Of a stretch of DNA of 64,000 bases, positions 32,796 to 41,002 are shown in pieces. The DNA is taken from assembly GCF_003334855.1 (NCBI RefSeq), contig NZ_QOWE01000031.1, positions 41,420 through 105,419 on the forward strand, read 5' to 3'. Origin of the DNA: Larkinella punicea. GTDB taxonomy: Bacteria; Bacteroidota; Bacteroidia; Cytophagales; Spirosomataceae. The translations under genes and the position numbers were made by a program. How positions within the stretch are numbered: the stretch's first letter is position 1; each line of letters starts with the position of its first letter. A model generated the notes under the pieces. It saw nothing but the letters and a program-made list of their open reading frames with translations. It searched no databases and was not told the DNA's origin.

Positions 32796-33527
32796 ATGGC
32801 AGAACAAGAAACGAGTTCCGGGCTGGAGGGCTTCGGAAAAAAACTCCTGAATCTCTTTATCAAAGAAGAACCAACGACAGGTAAACCGATAACGGCCTTT
32901 CCACAAAACCCGCCCAATCCGGTTTCCGTGCCGATCACACCGGCCAGCCCGGTTCCGGCAGCAACGGTGCGTGAACCAACCGCTTCGTCAGCGGTGCCTG
33001 AGGGTGCGGTCGACACGAAGTTTGTCGATCATTTTGCGGCTGTGCTGTCGAAAGCGAACCAGCCCGGCCCCGATTATTTCGAGTTTCGGGAAACGCTGAA
33101 AAACCTGTCGAATCTCAATCTGAGTGAAGACCAGCAGTATCAGGCGGCCTGGGCCAGTTTCAAGGCAATGGGCGGTTCGGCCAACGTGGCCGGTCTGGTC
33201 AGTTCGGCCAACCAGTATCTGACGGCCTTGAACAACGACCAGCAGGCGTTTTCGAAAACCGTGGAGGAAGCCCTGACCGAAAAAGTCGGCGGTTTGTCGA
33301 ACGAGCAGAAACAACTGCAATCGGAGAATGAGCAACTGGCCAAACAGATGCTGGAAATTCAGCGAAAAATGGACGCCAACAACGAACGGCTGGCCAGAAT
33401 CGGCGGGGAGTTAAATGAACAACGGCAGAAAATCACCCAGAACCAAAGCAATTACGAAGCGACACTGGCCGTCTTCGTCGGCCAGATCAAGCGGGATCTG
33501 CTCAAACTGGGGGAGTATATTAAATGA
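32796..33527 (+). CDS. Coiled-coil protein of a conserved-looking envelope cluster
   Basis: The 243-residue protein has no signal peptide. After an amphipathic start (GLEGFGKKLLNLFIKEE) comes a Pro/Ala-rich linker (residues about 30-75), a helical domain, and a long heptad-rich coiled coil (about 160-235, NEQKQLQSENEQLAKQMLEI). No known family is recognised. It is followed 30 bp later by the PspA-like membrane protein, and the four genes 32796-36354 run in one direction, so they probably act together. Confidence 0.75.
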   Translation: MAEQETSSGLEGFGKKLLNLFIKEEPTTGKPITAFPQNPPNPVSVPITPASPVPAATVREPTASSAVPEGAVDTKFVDHFAAVLSKANQPGPDYFEFRETLKNLSNLNLSEDQQYQAAWASFKAMGGSANVAGLVSSANQYLTALNNDQQAFSKTVEEALTEKVGGLSNEQKQLQSENEQLAKQMLEIQRKMDANNERLARIGGELNEQRQKITQNQSNYEATLAVFVGQIKRDLLKLGEYIK

Positions 33528-33557
33528 CGATTTAAACAATAAACCTTACACTAGACA

Positions 33558-34583
33558 ATGGCATCAACTCCTGATTTTTCACAAGTGGGTGGCCGAACCG
33601 AGGACGGCGATAAGCGTTCGTTCTGGAGCCGCCCGGAAGGCATCGCGGGGCTGTTTTTTCTGGCCGCCATCGGTGCCATGGGACTGGTATACTTCAACCG
33701 GATCGTTGAATTTCTGATCAAGGTTACCGAAAATACGCTGTATCTGGCGGGTCTGCTGGCGGTTCTGGGCTTCCTGATCTTCCTCTTTACGAGTAAGGAT
33801 GTGCGGACTGCGGTTTTCTTCCTGTATAAAACGCTGATGCGGAAATTGACAGGTCTCGTGATTCAGCTCGATCCGATTGCGATCATGAAGATTTACGTCA
33901 GTGATCTGAAAGACAAACGACGCAGCATGCAGGGACAGATCGACACGCTGGCGGGGCAACTGGTGAAACTGAACCGGAAAATTACAGAGAACAACGAGGT
34001 TATCAAGCAGAAGTTTGCCGAAGCCAACAAAGCCAATGCCATGACCGACCGGCCCGGTATGCGGGAAGCCGCCCAACTCGCCACCATCGAAGGCGCCGGT
34101 TTGCAGGAAATGAACGAAAAACTGCAACCGCTTCAGCGCAACATGCGGACGGTGCTGGAATTCATGGAGAAAGTGAACAAAAGCGCCGACTACATCATCA
34201 AGGAAACCGAGATCAAGGTCAAGCTGAAAGAGGCTGAATACCAGATTGTAAAGGAAAGCTCCAACGCGCTCCGGACGGCCATCAGCATCTTCAAAGGCGA
34301 CCCCGACAAGAAGTTTTACTTTGACGAGTCGATGGAGTACATTCAGGACGACATGAGCAAAAAGCTCGGCGAAATGAAGCGGGCCATGGACATGTCGATG
34401 GACTTCATCAACTCGGTCGACATCCAGAACGGTATTCTTTCGGACAAAGGCCAGGCTTTGCTGGAAGCCTACAACCACGGTGAATTCAAAATCATCAAGT
34501 TGGATGAAGCCCCCCCGGCCACACCCGCCAGCCGCCAGGTCAACCCGCCGAAAGACAATGGTTACCGGAGTCTATTAGATTAA
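33558..34583 (+). CDS. Membrane protein with PspA/IM30-like helical domain
   Basis: The 341-residue protein has two membrane segments (GLFFLAAIGAMGLVYF near residue 30 and LAGLLAVLGFLIFLF near 65). About 200 residues of continuous helix follow (MQGQIDTLAGQLVKLNRKI to GEMKRAMDMSMDFINS). The arrangement of basic and acidic heptads resembles PspA/IM30/Vipp1, the bacterial ESCRT-III relatives, but the two membrane spans are unusual and I see no diagnostic motif. The C-terminal tail is Pro-rich. The likely setting is membrane remodelling or envelope stress, by context only. Confidence 0.7.
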   Translation: MASTPDFSQVGGRTEDGDKRSFWSRPEGIAGLFFLAAIGAMGLVYFNRIVEFLIKVTENTLYLAGLLAVLGFLIFLFTSKDVRTAVFFLYKTLMRKLTGLVIQLDPIAIMKIYVSDLKDKRRSMQGQIDTLAGQLVKLNRKITENNEVIKQKFAEANKANAMTDRPGMREAAQLATIEGAGLQEMNEKLQPLQRNMRTVLEFMEKVNKSADYIIKETEIKVKLKEAEYQIVKESSNALRTAISIFKGDPDKKFYFDESMEYIQDDMSKKLGEMKRAMDMSMDFINSVDIQNGILSDKGQALLEAYNHGEFKIIKLDEAPPATPASRQVNPPKDNGYRSLLD

Positions 34584-34694
34584 TTTTGAATGAGTGAATG
34601 ATAGAATGAGTGAATATTTTTCACCTTATCCTCATCACTCACTCATTCTATCACTCACTCATTCTATCATTCACTCATTCTATCATTCAAAATT
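34584..34694. repeat. Inverted repeat of ATGATAGAATGAGTGA units
   Basis: The left arm TTTTGAATGAGTGAATGATA is answered by several units of TCACTCATTCTATCATTCA on the right. It ends 7 bp before the next start codon and provides a false upstream ATG at 34594 giving a His/Ser-rich nonsense N-terminus. Confidence 0.75.
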
Positions 34695-34701
34695 TAACCC
34701 C

Positions 34702-35736
34702 ATGCAACGCTTAACCGTAGCCGGAAGGCTCCTCATCACGGCCCTGATCCTGGCCGCTATCTACTTTGGTTTTAAATACATCGGTGGAGTCGATTTACTG
34801 AAAAAACTAGCGCCGAAAGAAACTACTGAACAAACGTCCGACTCGCCGTCAATGCCGTCGACCTCTGCGGATGCGACGTCTGAAGAAAGCACCAAACCCG
34901 CCGACGCGGAAGCGACCGACGAAGCCGGTTCGCGTCCCACGTTCAACTACACGCCACCGGCTCCGCAAAACGGCAAGCTGAAAGGCGTCGTGGAATTGGG
35001 AGCCAGCGGTTTTAACTCGTTCATCATTACCGTCGATGCCCAGAAAGCGTGGAAACTGGAGAAATCCGAATTTGGGAATAGCCTGGTGCTGGAAAATATG
35101 GCCACCGACCAGGACGTTCGCGAAGGGTTGAAAAAATACATTTCCCAGATGCTGAACTTCGGGGTAGCCGGGCGCGACATTCACTTTGTCGTTAGTTCGG
35201 GAGCGGTGAAAGCCGACAATACCCAGAAAATCATCAAGGCGTTGAAGTCGCTCAACTACGTAGTCAATACCGTAACCGCCGAACAGGAAGGTCGTCTGGC
35301 ATTGCGGTCGGTCTTGCCGAAAGATTTTGAAAGCAATGGTTTTGTGGTTGACATTGGCTCCGGAAACACCAAGATTTCGTGGAAAGACGGTGGCAAAACC
35401 GCTGCGCTGGAAAGCTACGGCGCCAAGTATTTCCAGAATGGCGACGATGACACCAAAGTGTACAACGAGGTGAAAGCGCTTTCCGAGAAAATTCCGGCGG
35501 CCAATCGCAAGACTTGTTTCATCATTGGCGGGGTTCCTTTCGAACTGGCCAAGCAGGTTCGGAACGGCAAGGAACGCTACACGGTTTTGAACGCGCCATC
35601 GGCGTATACATCCGGTGAAGCCAAAACCAAAGCCGGTGTCAACATCTACAAAGCCATCGCCGACGGCACCAACTGCGACCAGTTCGTCTTCGACTGGGAT
35701 GCAAACTTTACCATTGGTTATCTGCTGACGTTGTAA
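34702..35736 (+). CDS. Membrane-anchored actin-fold (ASKHA/Ppx-GppA-like) protein
   Basis: From the ATG at 34702 the protein has 344 residues. It shows an N-terminal membrane anchor (LLITALILAAIYFGF), an acidic Ser/Thr/Pro linker (about 40-90) and a two-lobed domain. Phosphate-loop motifs are visible at VELGASGFNSFIITVDA and FVVDIGSGNTKISWKDG, with IIGGVPFELAKQV as a possible adenosine loop. These match the actin/Hsp70/exopolyphosphatase superfamily, so nucleotide or polyphosphate binding is plausible. It sits between the PspA-like gene and a multi-span membrane protein in the same cluster. Confidence 0.72.
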   Translation: MQRLTVAGRLLITALILAAIYFGFKYIGGVDLLKKLAPKETTEQTSDSPSMPSTSADATSEESTKPADAEATDEAGSRPTFNYTPPAPQNGKLKGVVELGASGFNSFIITVDAQKAWKLEKSEFGNSLVLENMATDQDVREGLKKYISQMLNFGVAGRDIHFVVSSGAVKADNTQKIIKALKSLNYVVNTVTAEQEGRLALRSVLPKDFESNGFVVDIGSGNTKISWKDGGKTAALESYGAKYFQNGDDDTKVYNEVKALSEKIPAANRKTCFIIGGVPFELAKQVRNGKERYTVLNAPSAYTSGEAKTKAGVNIYKAIADGTNCDQFVFDWDANFTIGYLLTL

Positions 35737-35741
35737 TACGA

Positions 35742-35840
35742 GTTGTTTCGCGGAGTTGAGCGGAGAAAAAGGGAGTTAAGCAGAGAGAAATAAATACTCC
35801 GTTTAACTCTTTTTTACTCCGCTCATCTCCGCGAAATAAC
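35742..35840. repeat. Intergenic inverted repeat, GTTGTTTCGCAGAG family (copy 3 of 3)
   Basis: The left arm starts GTTGTTTCGCGGAGTTGAGC and the right arm ends CTCCGCGAAATAAC. Relative to copy 1 the A-to-G change in the left arm (GCGGAG) is matched by a change in the right arm (CTCCGC), so pairing is kept. Confidence 0.8.
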
Positions 35841-35850
35841 TTCTCATTCC

Positions 35851-36354
35851 ATGACTTTACAGGACTTCTTCGACTCCGTTTCTGCCAACCCAGCCCTTCT
35901 GACGGTTTTTCTGCTGGCCATTCCGGCACTGGCGTTTGTCGTCAATATGTGGTCGGGCGAGAAGGCGGAGGAGATCTGGCGGTGGCGGTTTGTATACGCG
36001 ACGCTGGTGTACCTGGCCTGTATTCCCGGTATTTTCGCCTTTACATTAAACGTCTATCTGTTCCTCTTCGAACGGCAAAGCATCTGGCGGATGAACCTCG
36101 TCACGCAGGTGCTGCCGGTGCTGACGATGGTGGCCACGCTGATGCTCATCAAACGCAAACTTCCCTTTTCTTACATTCCCGGTTTTGGTAAACTGTCGGG
36201 CTTCATGACGCTCATTGCGGCCCTCATCGGCATTCTCTGGATCATCGACCGAACCCGCATCTACGCCGTCACTTATATTCCCTTTACCTACATTCTGGTT
36301 GGATTCGTCGGACTGCTGCTGCTCGTTCGTTTTGCCTGGAGCAAATTGTTTTAG
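35851..36354 (+). CDS. Multi-span membrane protein of the envelope cluster
   Basis: The 167-residue protein has about five hydrophobic segments (LLTVFLLAIPALAFVV, FVYATLVYLACIPGIFAF, VLPVLTMVATLMLI, FMTLIAALIGILWII, ILVGFVGLLLLVRFAW) with short charged loops. No family is recognised. It is the last gene of the four-gene run that begins at 32796; the next gene has its own tandem promoter boxes. Confidence 0.72.
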   Translation: MTLQDFFDSVSANPALLTVFLLAIPALAFVVNMWSGEKAEEIWRWRFVYATLVYLACIPGIFAFTLNVYLFLFERQSIWRMNLVTQVLPVLTMVATLMLIKRKLPFSYIPGFGKLSGFMTLIAALIGILWIIDRTRIYAVTYIPFTYILVGFVGLLLLVRFAWSKLF

Positions 36355-36400
36355 CTCAGTCCATCTTCGGAAGCTGTTCATTCATGAGTTGAGTCATCCA

Positions 36401-36416
36401 TAATTTTGTAGTTTTG
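36401..36416 (+). promoter_or_regulatory. Two adjoining -7 boxes (TAATTTTG, TAGTTTTG) upstream of aguA
   Basis: Both 8-mers match TAnnTTTG exactly and abut head to tail at 36401-36408 and 36409-36416. A TTG at 36389-36391 lies 17 nt before the second box and can serve as its -33 element. The second box ends 21 nt before the ATG. Confidence 0.55.
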
Positions 36417-36437
36417 TGGTGTGATATCAAAAATTAC

Positions 36438-37517
36438 ATGAATATACATACCGAACATCATTCGTCAAACCCCCATTTTATTCCGGCTCAGAACGGGTTT
36501 TTCTTCCCGGCCGAATGGCATCCGCACGTCGCAACCTGGCTCAGTTGGCCGCATACCGAAGCGTCATGGTCGAACGAGCGGCAGGAATTGATGTTTCCGG
36601 CTTACCTGGAGTTTATTCGAGCCATCAGCGAGAGTGAGCAGGTTTGCATCAACGCCCACAACGAAACCGTCATTCAAACAGCCAAAATGCGGTTATTGAT
36701 GGCCGGAATCGATTTGTCGAAAGTGACACTTCTGCCCCACCCGACCAACGATTCCTGGTGCCGCGACCACGGCCCGGCATTTCTGATCAATCCCGCTTCG
36801 AAGGAAAAAATTATCGTCAACTGGGAATACAACGCCTGGGGCGGAAAGTATCCGCCGTACGAACGGGACGGGCTCATTCCGGTCGAAATTGCGCACTACC
36901 GGCACTTGCCCTATGTCAATCCGGGCATTGTCATGGAAGGGGGCGCGGTCGAGTTCAACGGCAAAGGCACGGTTTTGACCAGCCGGGCGTGCCTGCTGAA
37001 TCAAAATCGGAATTCGCACCTGACCCAAGCCCAGATTGAACAGTATCTGTGTGATTATTATGGGGTTCAGCAGGTGTTGTGGGTGGAAGAAGGTATAGTT
37101 GGGGACGACACCGATGGACACATCGACGATACCGTCCGGTTTGTCAACGAAGATACCGTGGTGGTGGCAACCGAAAACAATCCCAACGATGAGAATTACC
37201 CGTTCCTGCAGGAAATTCATCAGGAGGTGAAAGCCATGCGCTTGCTCAACGGCAAGCAACTGAACATCATTGAGTTGCCCATGCCCGACCCGGTCATTAG
37301 CGAAGGCCAACGCTTACCGGCTTCTTACGCCAATTTTTACATTTCGAACGGCTCGGTGATCGTACCAACCTTCCGGTGCGACAAAGACCAGACGGCCCTC
37401 GATATTCTTACCACCTGCTTCCCAACCCGGAAAGTGGTGGGCATCGACGCAACCGAAATCGTCTGGGGCTTAGGCACCTTTCATTGCCTGAGCCAGCAGG
37501 AACCAACCCTCGATTGA
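36438..37517 (+). CDS. aguA: Agmatine deiminase
   Basis: From the ATG at 36438 the protein has 359 residues of the guanidino-group-modifying family. It carries WLSWPHTEASW, NDSWCRDHGPAFL, VMEGGAVEFNGKGT, GDDTDGHIDDTVRF and the catalytic C350 in WGLGTFHCLSQQ. It converts agmatine to N-carbamoylputrescine, the substrate of the aguB product encoded at 30060. A TTG at 36414 is open but overlaps the promoter boxes. Its stop overlaps the ATG of the following small gene by one base. Confidence 0.95.
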   Translation: MNIHTEHHSSNPHFIPAQNGFFFPAEWHPHVATWLSWPHTEASWSNERQELMFPAYLEFIRAISESEQVCINAHNETVIQTAKMRLLMAGIDLSKVTLLPHPTNDSWCRDHGPAFLINPASKEKIIVNWEYNAWGGKYPPYERDGLIPVEIAHYRHLPYVNPGIVMEGGAVEFNGKGTVLTSRACLLNQNRNSHLTQAQIEQYLCDYYGVQQVLWVEEGIVGDDTDGHIDDTVRFVNEDTVVVATENNPNDENYPFLQEIHQEVKAMRLLNGKQLNIIELPMPDPVISEGQRLPASYANFYISNGSVIVPTFRCDKDQTALDILTTCFPTRKVVGIDATEIVWGLGTFHCLSQQEPTLD

Positions 37518-37855
37518 TGCAGTACGACAAGAAGATCTTTGGCTCGGTTGCCAATACCGACAACGGGGAAGTAAGTGCCGCGACGACGTTCTGGTATCAC
37601 CAGGAAGGCGAGGTGGTCTGGGCCGAATACCGGGGCGGTTCGGTAGTCAAAGGGTTTCTCGTCGCGAAAGTGCTGACCGACGGGGAACTAGACATGGTGT
37701 ATCAGCATTTGAATACGGACGGTGACTTCCGAACCGGTGTCTGCCGTTCCACCCCCGAAGTGCTGCCCGACGGTCGCATCCGGCTGCACGAACGCTGGCG
37801 ATGGACCAACGGCGACGGCTCGGAAGGCGCGTCGGTGATTGAAGAAATTGCCTGA
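37517..37855 (+). CDS. Conserved small beta-rich protein (often labelled n-acetylglutamate synthase)
   Basis: The 112-residue protein starts MQYDKKIFGSVANTDNGEVS and has repeating YxGGxVVKGFLVAKVLTDG, YQHLNTDGDFRTGVCRSTPE and IRLHERWRWTNGD patterns. I recognise a widespread Bacteroidota/Firmicutes family usually annotated n-acetylglutamate synthase. It lacks any acetyltransferase fold, so that name should not be trusted. It is coupled to aguA by TGATG. Confidence 0.78.
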   Translation: MQYDKKIFGSVANTDNGEVSAATTFWYHQEGEVVWAEYRGGSVVKGFLVAKVLTDGELDMVYQHLNTDGDFRTGVCRSTPEVLPDGRIRLHERWRWTNGDGSEGASVIEEIA

Positions 37856-37865
37856 TCAACCTATT

Positions 37866-38546
37866 ATGAAATTTCTGTATTTATTTGGTATTCTGTTTAT
37901 TACCGCTTGTTCCAGTCAAAAGCCGCTCACGGCGGAAATGAAACTCAGCCAGCTCAAAGCGGTTAATCTGGAAGAGACACTGACCCGGAAAGACGAGCTG
38001 ATGATGACGTGGTCGCTCACGGCATTCGATAGTAAAAACCGCCTGGTGGGGGTTGCCTCCAGCGCTTGGGGTGTAGAAAAGGTTCAGAAAGGGGCGGTTT
38101 TATCCTTTGAAAATCAAGCTCCTGTGCAGGTTTCCATGCCGAAAGGCGGTAAGATCATTGCGTCCCTGTTGCTGATTGAAGTCGATGACTATAGCCAGGC
38201 CCAGCAATGGATCAAACGCGTTCGCGACATCAACGGCTGGATTCAGGTGCCGGTCGGTTTTTTCGAGATCGGCTCCGAACTGCTGACACCCCTGAAATAC
38301 GTTACCACCGCTCTGGCGGCCGCCGGAATGGGCGTTCAGTTGACCGACCGGCTGGATAAGGACGACATTCTGGGACAAAGCAGCGTCGAGTTGCGGGACA
38401 GCAGCAACGACCACCAAAAGAAGGAGACGGCGATGCACGTACCGGCCCGGTTTTCGGGACGACACCTGCGCGATTCGTTTGAATACCAGGTCGACTATGA
38501 CATTCGGCTCAAAAGAATAAAAATAAAGCCCGCTTCCAGTCGTTAA
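37866..38546 (+). CDS. Lipoprotein of unknown function
   Basis: From the ATG at 37866 the 226-residue protein has a lipoprotein signal (FLYLFGILFITAC) followed by SSQKPLTAEMKLSQLKAVN. The mature part mixes beta strands (WSLTAFDSKNRLVGVASSAWG) with a helix (SQAQQWIKRVRDINGW). I do not recognise the family. It starts 10 bp after the preceding gene and lies just upstream of the chaperone pair, so an envelope role is likely. Confidence 0.7.
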   Translation: MKFLYLFGILFITACSSQKPLTAEMKLSQLKAVNLEETLTRKDELMMTWSLTAFDSKNRLVGVASSAWGVEKVQKGAVLSFENQAPVQVSMPKGGKIIASLLLIEVDDYSQAQQWIKRVRDINGWIQVPVGFFEIGSELLTPLKYVTTALAAAGMGVQLTDRLDKDDILGQSSVELRDSSNDHQKKETAMHVPARFSGRHLRDSFEYQVDYDIRLKRIKIKPASSR

Positions 38547-38580
38547 AAAAGTAGATAACCGATTCTAATTCATACCTGTT

Positions 38581-40914
38581 TTGACTTCAAACCGTATTTC
38601 ACAAAAAGTGCCCGGTATCGTGTTGCTCTGTCTGCTGGCAGGCTGCAAATCCTCGGCACCCGTCGTTACCAAAGCGCCCGAACCGGTTATTCTGAAACTG
38701 GGCAACAAGTCATTCACCACCGACGAGTTTTTTCAGTCGTTTACCAAAAATCAAATCAACGGCGATTCAGCCCGTCGGACGGATTTGCGTGAATACATCG
38801 ATTTATTTACCAACCTGAAGCTGAAAGTGATGGCCGCCGAGCAGGAAGGGCGCGACACCACGGAAGGGTTCCGGGAAGAAATTTCCACCTACCGGAAGCA
38901 ACTGGCGCAATCGTATCTCAATGACAAAGAAGTCATTGAACACCTGACGGCGGAAGCCTACCAGCATTTAAAGGAAGAAGTAAACGTTTCGCACATCCTG
39001 TTTGCCGTGGCCGAGGATGCGGCCCCGGCCGACACCCTGGCTGCTTATAATCAGGCCCTCGATGTTCGGAAACAGATTCTGGCCGGCACCGATTTTTCAA
39101 CGGCGGCCCGTCAATACTCCAAAGACCCGACTGCCGCGATGAACGGCGGCAACCTGGGTTACCTGACAGCGTTTCAGGTCGTTTATCCCCTCGAACTGGC
39201 GGCTTATGCCACGCCCGTGGGCAGCGTTTCGGCACCGGTGCGGTCGCGGTCGGGCTATCACCTCGTGAAAGTGCTGGACAAACGGGCCAACCGGGGCAAG
39301 ATTCACGTCGCGCACATGCTGGTGCGGATTAGCCCCAGCGCAACCACATCCGGTGGGGGTGACGAAGGCCAGCGGGCCGCCAAAGCCCGCATCGATGAAG
39401 CCTACAACCGGCTGGAAAAAGGCGAACCGTTCGACATGCTGGTAAAAGAATTTTCCGACGACCGGGAATCCCGCAACACTGGCGGTGTTTTGCCCGTCTT
39501 TGGTGTTGGCCAGATGGTGCAACCGTTCGAAGAAGCGGCCTATGGACTGTCGCAACCCGGCAGTTATTCCAAACCATTTCAAACCAATTACGGCTGGCAC
39601 ATTGTCCGGTTGATCGAACGGCAACCGCTGGAATCGTTTGAATCGATGGCCGGAGCCTTGCGGCAAAAAGTGGTGACCGACACCCGGGCCGAAGTGGTGC
39701 GCCAGGCGCTGGTGCAGCGGCTTCGGAAAACGTATTCTGTGACCGAATCGCCCGACGTGCTGGCCAAAACCCTCGCCATGGCCGACAGCAGTTTGCTGAC
39801 GGGCAAATGGAAACTACCGGCAACGCTGGACGCGGCCATTGAAAAGAAACCGATCTTGCTGGTCAACAAACAACCGTATACCGCCAATGAATTTCTGGAA
39901 ACCGTTGTGCGTCGCCAGCAACCCCGCAAGGACCCGAGTTCTTCGGCTCGGGTGCAGATGGAGCGGTTGTTCCGGCGGTTTGTCGATGATAAAGTGATCG
40001 AACAGGAAGAGGCCGCTCTGGAAAAGAAGTACCCGGAATTCCGCTCACTGATGAACGACATCCGCGACGGCGTGTTGCTTTCGCAGGTGATGGAAATCAA
40101 CGTGTGGGAAAAATCACTGGTCGATTCGGTCGGCCAACGGTCGTATTACGACGCTCACAAGGAAAAGTACCGCTACGACCAGCGGGCTGCGGCCACAATT
40201 CTGGAAGTTCCGAATGACGACATGCTCAAGCAGGCGTCGGAAATGCTGGCGAAGAGTCCCTACCAGCTCCGGCGGTCGGTCGAAGAACTGAACTACGGCG
40301 TCAATCAAAGTGCGCTGACCACCAAGCAGCGGGAAACGCTGTTTGATTTATTGGTGTTGATGATTAAAAACCCGGATTACCTCGTGGAGGTTTCCGGATC
40401 AGCCGATGCCACGGAGCGGGATACGGTTTCGGCGAGCCGGATTCGGACGGTGGTTAATTTCCTGATGGCCAACCGCATCCCGATTGTCCGGATCATGGAA
40501 AAAGATTACGGAAAATTCCGGCCCGGCCCCACCACCGGACCAGGTAAAAATGAGAAGGCCCGGCGCGTGACCTTTCAGTTGTTTTCGACGTCTAAAAAAG
40601 ATGTGGAGAAGATTTTGAATACAAAACAGCCGGGCGCTGTTAAACTGACGGAAGGTACTTTTGCCAAAGGAGCCAACCCCTTCCTCGATGCCGTTGACTG
40701 GCAACCGGGAACGACCACCATCCGGCGTGACGGGAAAGTGGCCCTGATCAAAATCGACCAGATCGATCCGCCCCGGTTGAAAACCTTCGACGAAGCGCGG
40801 GGAGCGGTGATTAACGACTACCAAGGAGTTCTGGAAAAGCAGTGGCTCGACCGGCTCAAGCAACAGTATCCGGTGCAAATGAACGAAGAAGAAGTGCGGA
40901 AGCTGGCCAAATAG
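38581..40914 (+). CDS. Parvulin-type peptidyl-prolyl isomerase lipoprotein with two PPIC domains
   Basis: The 777-residue protein has a lipoprotein signal (VPGIVLLCLLAGC) and two parvulin domains: VNVSHILFAVAED to YHLVKVLDKRAN, and KIHVAHMLVRISP to WHIVRLIERQPLE. A long C-terminal SurA/PpiD-like chaperone region follows. Translation must begin at the TTG at 38581: an in-frame TAA lies at 38566-38568, and the next ATG would remove the signal. It is probably a periplasmic folding factor for outer-membrane proteins, working with SurA encoded next. Confidence 0.88.
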   Translation: MTSNRISQKVPGIVLLCLLAGCKSSAPVVTKAPEPVILKLGNKSFTTDEFFQSFTKNQINGDSARRTDLREYIDLFTNLKLKVMAAEQEGRDTTEGFREEISTYRKQLAQSYLNDKEVIEHLTAEAYQHLKEEVNVSHILFAVAEDAAPADTLAAYNQALDVRKQILAGTDFSTAARQYSKDPTAAMNGGNLGYLTAFQVVYPLELAAYATPVGSVSAPVRSRSGYHLVKVLDKRANRGKIHVAHMLVRISPSATTSGGGDEGQRAAKARIDEAYNRLEKGEPFDMLVKEFSDDRESRNTGGVLPVFGVGQMVQPFEEAAYGLSQPGSYSKPFQTNYGWHIVRLIERQPLESFESMAGALRQKVVTDTRAEVVRQALVQRLRKTYSVTESPDVLAKTLAMADSSLLTGKWKLPATLDAAIEKKPILLVNKQPYTANEFLETVVRRQQPRKDPSSSARVQMERLFRRFVDDKVIEQEEAALEKKYPEFRSLMNDIRDGVLLSQVMEINVWEKSLVDSVGQRSYYDAHKEKYRYDQRAAATILEVPNDDMLKQASEMLAKSPYQLRRSVEELNYGVNQSALTTKQRETLFDLLVLMIKNPDYLVEVSGSADATERDTVSASRIRTVVNFLMANRIPIVRIMEKDYGKFRPGPTTGPGKNEKARRVTFQLFSTSKKDVEKILNTKQPGAVKLTEGTFAKGANPFLDAVDWQPGTTTIRRDGKVALIKIDQIDPPRLKTFDEARGAVINDYQGVLEKQWLDRLKQQYPVQMNEEEVRKLAK

Positions 40915-41002
40915 GTCATTTCTTAACATCATTTAACAGATTCACCGTTTTGGCATATCAATAAATCCTGCCGAAATCCGTAATATTGAATAATAAACCT
41001 GA

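Noticed and set aside
34594..34701. An upstream ATG extending the actin-fold protein
   Set aside because: The extension is translated from the ATGATAGAATGAG repeat (His/Ser-rich); the membrane anchor starts properly after 34702.
37517..37855. The usual label n-acetylglutamate synthase for the small gene after aguA
   Set aside because: The protein is 112 residues with no acetyltransferase motif, so the name is likely a propagated error.
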